The notes beneath the pieces were generated by a model. It did not search any database. It was given only the letters and a program-made list of their open reading frames with translations, and had not been told where the DNA came from. A program made the position numbers and the translations under genes. Source: JAAFHI01 sp039793685 (GTDB lineage: Bacteria; Acidobacteriota; Blastocatellia; Chloracidobacteriales; Chloracidobacteriaceae). From it: DNA of 64,000 nucleotides. The stretch covers positions 62,001 to 126,000 of the forward strand of contig JBDRAL010000096.1 of the NCBI GenBank assembly GCA_039793685.1, in the 5' to 3' direction. Of this stretch, positions 58,974-64,000 are shown one piece after another (position 1 is the stretch's first letter; each line of letters opens with the position of its first letter).

Positions 58974-60737
58974 ATGGCCACGCGGCAAGTTATCGGCACG
59001 ATTCGGACGGGCGGCGGAGTTCCGGTTGCCGGCGCGAAGCTCCTGTTCAACCTGAAGCGCAAAGGGGCGTACGACGCCGCCGCGCAATATCTGGAATCCA
59101 CCGTGGAAGCCGAAACCGATCTGACCGGCAATTTTGAAGTGGATCTGTTCCCCACTTCGCTTTCCATTGAGTCCTGCAAATGGCAGGTCACTTTCCCGGA
59201 CGGCTGGACGCGCCTTTTCGAACTGCCCGCCGGCGACACCCCCATCGAACTGTCCACTTGCCTGGGCCTGACCGCCGAGCCGAACACGACCGGGACGGCG
59301 ACCCTGTGCCAGAACCTCGTCAATACCCACGCCGCGGTCATCGCCAGTACTTCGGTTCTTGGGCACATCAAGGTTGATGGAACGACCATCGTCGTCAATC
59401 CACTGACCGGTGTTGCCAGCGCCGTGGGTGGGTTGGGCAGTGGCGACATGCAGAAATCGGTGTACGACCCGGACGAAGACGGTGTCGTGACCGCCGCCGC
59501 GTCCGTCCCGTGGACGGGCGTCACCGGAAAACCGTCAACGTTCGCGCCGGCGGCCCACACCCACGCAATCTCAGATGTGACCGGTTTGTCCATCGCGCTC
59601 GACTTGAAAGCGGATTTGGACGGAGGGGGCAAGATTCTCGCGAGCCAGATACCCGCAATCGCAATTTCAGAATGGCTGGGAACGGTGGCCAACCAGGCGG
59701 CGATGCTCGCGTTGGTCGGACAGCGGGGAGATTTCTGCACTCGCTTGGACGCCGGCGCGGTCTATATCCTGATCGCCGATGACCCGACCCAACTCTCCTC
59801 TTGGCTGCTGTGGCCGTATCCGGCCGCCCCAGTCGTCAGTGTCAACGGCCAGACCGGCGCGGTGACGATTGCCGCGAATCTCACCGGGACGCCGTCGGCG
59901 TCGAACTATGTTGTGACCAACTCGCTGGGAACCGGGTTCACGATTCCCGCCGCTGGCGGCGGCAACGCGGGGCTGATGGCCGGGGCTGACGCAATCAAGC
60001 TCGGGCGTCTTACGGTTGACGCCGACAAAGGGGTCTGGGTGGGCACGGGCACCCCCCAAAACAACTACGCGGTCGCAGTTGGGTACAACGCGACAATTCA
60101 CGCCTCAGCGCTCGTCAGTACAGCCATCGGGCACTCAGTCTCAATCGGGGCGTCCGGTGGCGCGTCAGTGTGCGTGGGCCACGGAATTTCAATAAATGGT
60201 TTTGGAACTGGAGAACATATTGTTATTGGCCCGTACAGCTCGGCGAACGGAAGAGGGAATATTGTCATTGGTCTTTCTAGTGGCGCAGCCGGGACGGAGC
60301 AGTACGTTTTCGGCGGTCGCAACAATAGCGGAATCGTGCTGAATCATACCGCTGTATTCGTGTTCTCAAACAGTGGCACAACGTTTGGGACCGGGGATCT
60401 ATCGGCCCAAACCGGGAAAATTGCTCGTAGCTGGATTACGTCAATCACGTCGGTTCAGGAGCGAGTAATGGGCGGGACCGAATACGCCTGGGTTGACTCA
60501 ACGGACGCAACGGCCCGCGCCGAGGGGCATGCATTCGTCGGGGACGCCGCGGCCACGAATCGGCGCAGGTCGTGTTTCCGTTGGGGTACGGACGGGACAC
60601 AGCCGCTATTCGCCGTATTAGGGGCCAATCCCGCTGCCCGCCAAACACTCCCGGCGGCTGCGACCGACGCGGCTACTACGCAGGCACTCGCCAACTCGCT
60701 CCGGACGCTCGCAATAAATTTTGGATTTGCACAATAG
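58974..60737 (+). CDS. Tail fibre-like protein with YadA-head-like repeats
   Basis: A 587-residue protein: a beta-rich N-terminal part (about 1-90), repeats around DVTGLSIALDLKADLDGGG, a collagen- or YadA-head-like run (AVGYNATIHASALVSTAIG, then VCVGHGISINGFGTG) in residues about 360-450, and an alanine-rich end. Such repeats form trimeric fibres that bind host surfaces. Around 60,180-60,370 GC falls below that of the flanks, as expected for a swapped receptor-binding part. It lies before the tape measure gene, which is unusual for siphoviruses. Confidence 0.72.
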   Translation: MATRQVIGTIRTGGGVPVAGAKLLFNLKRKGAYDAAAQYLESTVEAETDLTGNFEVDLFPTSLSIESCKWQVTFPDGWTRLFELPAGDTPIELSTCLGLTAEPNTTGTATLCQNLVNTHAAVIASTSVLGHIKVDGTTIVVNPLTGVASAVGGLGSGDMQKSVYDPDEDGVVTAAASVPWTGVTGKPSTFAPAAHTHAISDVTGLSIALDLKADLDGGGKILASQIPAIAISEWLGTVANQAAMLALVGQRGDFCTRLDAGAVYILIADDPTQLSSWLLWPYPAAPVVSVNGQTGAVTIAANLTGTPSASNYVVTNSLGTGFTIPAAGGGNAGLMAGADAIKLGRLTVDADKGVWVGTGTPQNNYAVAVGYNATIHASALVSTAIGHSVSIGASGGASVCVGHGISINGFGTGEHIVIGPYSSANGRGNIVIGLSSGAAGTEQYVFGGRNNSGIVLNHTAVFVFSNSGTTFGTGDLSAQTGKIARSWITSITSVQERVMGGTEYAWVDSTDATARAEGHAFVGDAAATNRRRSCFRWGTDGTQPLFAVLGANPAARQTLPAAATDAATTQALANSLRTLAINFGFAQ

Positions 60738-60750
60738 GAGGAGGACACCT

Positions 60751-61035
60751 ATGCCCACAAACGCACAAATCTCTGACCACCTGACGGAAGCGCGGGCCGT
60801 TGCGGCGGATTTCGTTGACGCGCTTTTGCGAGCGCAGGCGTTCTTTTTTGCCGAGTCGAAGCTCCAAATCCTCGCCAATCTGACGGACGAGCAGATCGCC
60901 GGCACTGGACACGCCGGGCTGACCGCCCAGGAATTCCGAGCAGTGGCCGAGACCTACGCGCAGATTGCGCCCCAGCTTGAGGCGGCAATCGTCCCGAGTC
61001 TCAAAATCCGCAATTCGGAACGGAGGGCGCGATGA
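60751..61035 (+). CDS. Small phage protein, unknown
   Basis: A 94-residue helical protein after the fibre gene (GGAGGA precedes the ATG at 60751). It may be a fibre chaperone by position. It overlaps the next gene. Confidence 0.6.
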   Translation: MPTNAQISDHLTEARAVAADFVDALLRAQAFFFAESKLQILANLTDEQIAGTGHAGLTAQEFRAVAETYAQIAPQLEAAIVPSLKIRNSERRAR

Positions 61036-61259
61036 TTCCGGTTGCTCCCGATGCGTTTTTCGCACTGGTCGAACTGGCTTCCGAAGGTCGGCGCAGTCTC
61101 GCCGAACGCCTCTTTATCGAGGGTGAACGGGTCCGCGCGCAGAAGTTTCTGGAGGCGTCACAGGTCACCCCTTCACAGCCGATTCCCCCGACCGTCCCGG
61201 TCGGAGGGGAATCGCAACTCGTCGTCGGGCCGAGTACGCCGACACTGGATAGCGAGTAA
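61032..61259 (+). CDS. Small phage protein, unknown
   Basis: A 75-residue protein with a helical first half and a Pro/Val/Thr-rich tail. ATGA overlap with the preceding gene. No family recognised. Confidence 0.55.
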   Translation: MIPVAPDAFFALVELASEGRRSLAERLFIEGERVRAQKFLEASQVTPSQPIPPTVPVGGESQLVVGPSTPTLDSE

Positions 61260-61264
61260 TTCCG

Positions 61265-64000
61265 ATGGCGACCGAGCAGCAGAAATTCGAACTTCTCATC
61301 TCCGTCCTGACCCAGGGCATCCAGACGGCATCGTCGCAACTGACGGCGGTGCAAAAAGGGCTGTCCGGGTCGGCGGAAGATTCTCGCGAGTTGAGAGGAG
61401 ATTTCGAACGACTGCGGGCGGTGGCCGGGACGTTGGTCGGCGCGTTTCAGGCGGTCAATCAGGGCGTTCGCGCGGCGGGGGACACGTCAGCGACCACGGC
61501 TCTGAAGTACGAACGTCTGATGGAGGCGGTACGCGAGGTCGCGAGCCAACTGAATAAGGCAGAGGCCGAATACGCAGCCAACTCGCAAAAATCACAGGAG
61601 CTTCAGCAGGCGCTTGAACGGCTTCGTACCGCTCAGACCGGTGTCATCGACAAGCTGAAGGACACCCCGAGAGGCGAGGCGTACGACAAGTTGCGGCAGG
61701 AAGCCGCCACGTTGAAGGAGGAAATCGAACGGACCGAAAAAGCGCTGGTCGAGCAGTCGAAGGCCATGGCGGACGCCGAGAAGCAGGCCGGTTCGCTCGC
61801 GGCGCAGCAGCAGAAGCTGGTGGAAGTGCTGCGGAACGAGCAGGCCGCTTTCGTGGATGCCTCGAACGCCGCCGGCCAGGTCAATCTTCAGGATGTCGGT
61901 CAGGGGATCGAGTCGGTGGGACGCGCACTGGAGAACGCCGGGACGATGGTAGCGGCGTTTCTTACTGTCCCGATTGTCGGCCTCAGCGCGGCCGCGGGTA
62001 AATTCTCATCCGAGTTCGAGGCGGCAATGCTGAAGGTCCGGGCGAAGTCCGGGGCGACTCGTCAGGAGATGAAGGCGCTTGAAGCTCAGGCCCTCGAACT
62101 CGGGTCGAAGTCAAAATTCGGAGCAAAGGAAGTTGCCGAGGGCCAGACCGACCTGGCCGCCGCCGGCTTGAACGTGAAGCAGGTGCTGCAAGCCTTGCCG
62201 GATGTTCTCAACCTGGCTGTGGCCGGCGAACTGGAAATGGGTCGGGCCGCTGAAATCGCGACCGACACGATGAACCAGTTCGGGTACGAGGCCAAGGATG
62301 TCGGCAAAATCGCGGACATCCTGGTGAAAGCGGCCGACTCATCCTCAATCAGCGTTGAGCAGCTCGGCTATACCTTCAAGTATGCCGGACCGTTGGCAAA
62401 GACAGCCGGTCAAAGCCTCGAAGAAATGGCCGCCGCCGCCGTCATCCTCGGTAATTCCGGTATCAAAGGCGAGACTGCGGGGACGGTTCTTCGCGGATCG
62501 CTGGCCGCCCTGATTGACCCGAGCAAGGAAGCCGAAAAAACGATTCAGAGGCTGGGAATCACGGCCAATGATTCGTCCGGGAAATTACTCCCGTTGAATC
62601 AAATCATTCTTCAGCTCGAACAATCCGGCGCGACAACCGCCGACGTGATGAAAATTTTCGGTCAGGAAGCCGGAAACGGGATGGTCACGTTACTGAGCAA
62701 AGGCAGTGCGTCCCTTCGGGAAATGACCGGAACCATGCAGAACGCCGGCGGCGCAACGAGCACCGTGGCAAAAGTTCTCGGTTCCGGAGTCATGGCGCAA
62801 TTCCAAACGCTCGCCAATGGCATTGAGGTTGTCTTCATCAAAATCGGCCAGGGACTCGCGCCGGTGCTGCAACCAGTGCTGACGTTCCTGACTGGTACGG
62901 TCATGCCGATACTTCAGCGAATTGCCGATTGGTTTGTGGCCGCCGATCCACAGATCAAGGCGGTCATCGTCGTCATCAGCGGGATTCTGGCGGCGATTGG
63001 CCCGGTGGTCGTGGTCTTCGGGGCAATCATCACGGCGCTGGGAGGCCTGGTCACGAGTATCGGGGCGCTGGTGGCGGCCGGGGCAACCATCAAAATCGTC
63101 GGGCTTGTCATTGCCGGACTCGCGGTCATTCTCGCGGAATTCATCGTTGTCGCGGGCGCGTGGTATCTGGCGATCAAGACCAATTTCGCCGGGGTGCGCG
63201 ATGTCATCGTGGCAGTGATGAATCAGGCGAAGGGATATATCGACATCGCCCTGACGGAGATCACCGGGTTTTGGAACGCCAACAGCGAGAAGATCATTTA
63301 TGCGCTCCGGCTGATCGTCGCCTATTGGGACTCGTTGCTGAAACCCGTGGTCGCGCAGGCCGGTAAGTTCATCCAGTTTGTGTTGTCCAACGCTGCTGAG
63401 TACGTCGCATTCGCCGTACGCCTCATCAGCAACGCGTTCATGCTGGTCGTGAATCTGCTGAACGGCGATTTGGCCGGGGCCTGGCAAAACGTGAAGAACA
63501 TCGTGGCCACCGCCGCGATGTTCATGGCCAATCGGGTCATCGATGCGGCCAACCTGATCATCGAGAACATCAATCGGGTCATCGGGTGGCTGGGCATTGC
63601 CATCCCCAAACTCGAAAAGTTCAATCTGCTTGCGGGTGAATCGAAGGGGCAACCCTCACCTGGTCAAAGACCATTGGAAATGAAGCCAGGCCATGGAGGA
63701 CAGAGCGCGGCAGGCTTTATTTCCGGACTCAGTCAAAATCAAAAACCGGGGGTGAAAGACCCCCAAAAGCAACCATCTGGGGGCGGTGGTGGTGGCGGCG
63801 GTGGAAGCGAGACCTTCATTACTCAACTGCTTCAGTCAGCCCAACTGCTGAAACAGATCAATGAGGCCGAGTTTGCCCGCCTGAAGCAGAATGCTGACGA
63901 TGCCGCTCGGGATGCTCTTGATGCCTTGGAGCGAGAGCAACGGGGAGTCGAGGCGTCATACAACGCGCGACTCATTTCCGCGACCACCTACTATCAGCAG
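61265..64000 (+). CDS. Tail tape measure protein, TP901 type, cut by window end
   Basis: At least 912 residues. The N-terminal 190 residues are coiled coil, followed by the TP901 core (MLKVRAKSGATRQEMKALE, GQTDLAAAGLNVKQVLQALP, LAALIDPSKEAEKTIQRLG), then hydrophobic segments (KAVIVVISGILAAIGPVVVV and more near residues 590-640), as expected for the protein that measures tail length and crosses the membrane during injection. The frame is open to the last base, so the end lies outside. The ATG at 61265 starts MATEQQKFELLI. Confidence 0.92.
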   Translation, partial: MATEQQKFELLISVLTQGIQTASSQLTAVQKGLSGSAEDSRELRGDFERLRAVAGTLVGAFQAVNQGVRAAGDTSATTALKYERLMEAVREVASQLNKAEAEYAANSQKSQELQQALERLRTAQTGVIDKLKDTPRGEAYDKLRQEAATLKEEIERTEKALVEQSKAMADAEKQAGSLAAQQQKLVEVLRNEQAAFVDASNAAGQVNLQDVGQGIESVGRALENAGTMVAAFLTVPIVGLSAAAGKFSSEFEAAMLKVRAKSGATRQEMKALEAQALELGSKSKFGAKEVAEGQTDLAAAGLNVKQVLQALPDVLNLAVAGELEMGRAAEIATDTMNQFGYEAKDVGKIADILVKAADSSSISVEQLGYTFKYAGPLAKTAGQSLEEMAAAAVILGNSGIKGETAGTVLRGSLAALIDPSKEAEKTIQRLGITANDSSGKLLPLNQIILQLEQSGATTADVMKIFGQEAGNGMVTLLSKGSASLREMTGTMQNAGGATSTVAKVLGSGVMAQFQTLANGIEVVFIKIGQGLAPVLQPVLTFLTGTVMPILQRIADWFVAADPQIKAVIVVISGILAAIGPVVVVFGAIITALGGLVTSIGALVAAGATIKIVGLVIAGLAVILAEFIVVAGAWYLAIKTNFAGVRDVIVAVMNQAKGYIDIALTEITGFWNANSEKIIYALRLIVAYWDSLLKPVVAQAGKFIQFVLSNAAEYVAFAVRLISNAFMLVVNLLNGDLAGAWQNVKNIVATAAMFMANRVIDAANLIIENINRVIGWLGIAIPKLEKFNLLAGESKGQPSPGQRPLEMKPGHGGQSAAGFISGLSQNQKPGVKDPQKQPSGGGGGGGGGSETFITQLLQSAQLLKQINEAEFARLKQNADDAARDALDALEREQRGVEASYNARLISATTYYQQ

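Larger units (their letters stand above)
30692..64000. mobile_element. Mu-like transposable prophage, right end outside the window
   Basis: From about 30.7 kb onward the genes are a complete phage programme: repressor, Ner-like protein, MuA/MuB transposition proteins, GemA-like protein, lysis, terminase, portal, MuF, scaffold, capsid, tail tube, chaperone, fibre and tape measure. There is no integrase; movement is by the DDE transposase. The left boundary lies between 30,560 and 30,835; 30,692 is a guess based on a TG at a cluster of short repeats. Early genes read left and late genes right, unlike Mu, in which both read the same way. The structural genes are of long-tailed siphovirus type. 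Confidence 0.92.

Noticed and set aside
62690..63652. Open frame of about 320 codons on the minus strand
   Set aside because: Antisense to the tape measure gene, which stays open to the window end and matches the TP901 family.

Overview
The window holds about 30.5 kb of chromosome from a GC-rich, Gram-negative-type bacterium, followed by about 33 kb of a Mu-like (transposable) prophage that runs off the right edge. Phylum cannot be fixed from the sequence. The host genes (lipoprotein and secreted-protein signals, a chlamydia-like family I pyrophosphatase, a periplasmic propeller fused to a Ser/Thr kinase, RsbW/STAS partner-switch genes, a PlsC-GNAT ornithine-lipid enzyme) fit a lineage such as Acidobacteriota or a neighbouring deep phylum; this is inference.

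Host part, 1-30,5 kb: nth, a DJ-1/PfpI protein and a lipoprotein; then a leftward block with ppa, larC, nrdR, a duplicated membrane-protein gene (one copy broken by a single in-frame TGA), serA, a coiled-coil protein, a DUF444/YhbH protein and an anchored alpha/beta hydrolase. Rightward from 11 kb come an RsbW-like kinase and a STAS protein, a sugar-nucleotide epimerase, a TPR protein, the PlsC-GNAT fusion, a hybrid histidine kinase with two single-domain receivers, a small coiled-coil protein and a TolB-like propeller. Leftward again are a CocE-type hydrolase, an unusual NadD-NadK fusion, a Gph-type phosphatase and the large propeller/kinase. Three intergenic sites (2.5, 14.9 and 26.6 kb) carry short tandem repeats arranged as inverted arrays.

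Prophage, about 30.7 kb to beyond 64 kb: the early operon reads leftward from 42.2 to 30.8 kb (Ner-like regulator, small unknown proteins, GemA-like protein, MuA transposase, MuB-like ATPase, DUF5131 protein, a possible Cys-peptidase, a frameshifted C5 cytosine methyltransferase). A LexA/CI-type, probably SOS-cleavable repressor is divergent at 42.3 kb, with operators overlapping the early promoter. A lower-GC three-gene cargo segment (43.3-45.8 kb) lies between repressor and lysis genes. The late operons run rightward: lysis genes, terminase, portal, a MuF protein with a swapped JAB-like C-terminal domain and a small overlapping partner gene; then scaffold, capsid, an Acb2-type anti-CBASS protein, connectors, tail tube, a frameshifted tail chaperone pair, fibre and tape measure (cut by the window edge). 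Both late units are preceded by the same 9-bp tandem-repeat array with a possible -10 at the same distance, which suggests co-regulation by one phage activator, perhaps the divergent HTH protein at 45.8-46.1 kb.

The points most worth following are the MuF-JAB protein with its putative partner, the Acb2 homologue, the cargo trio, the 9-mer late control arrays, the poly-C methyltransferase and the NadD-NadK fusion.
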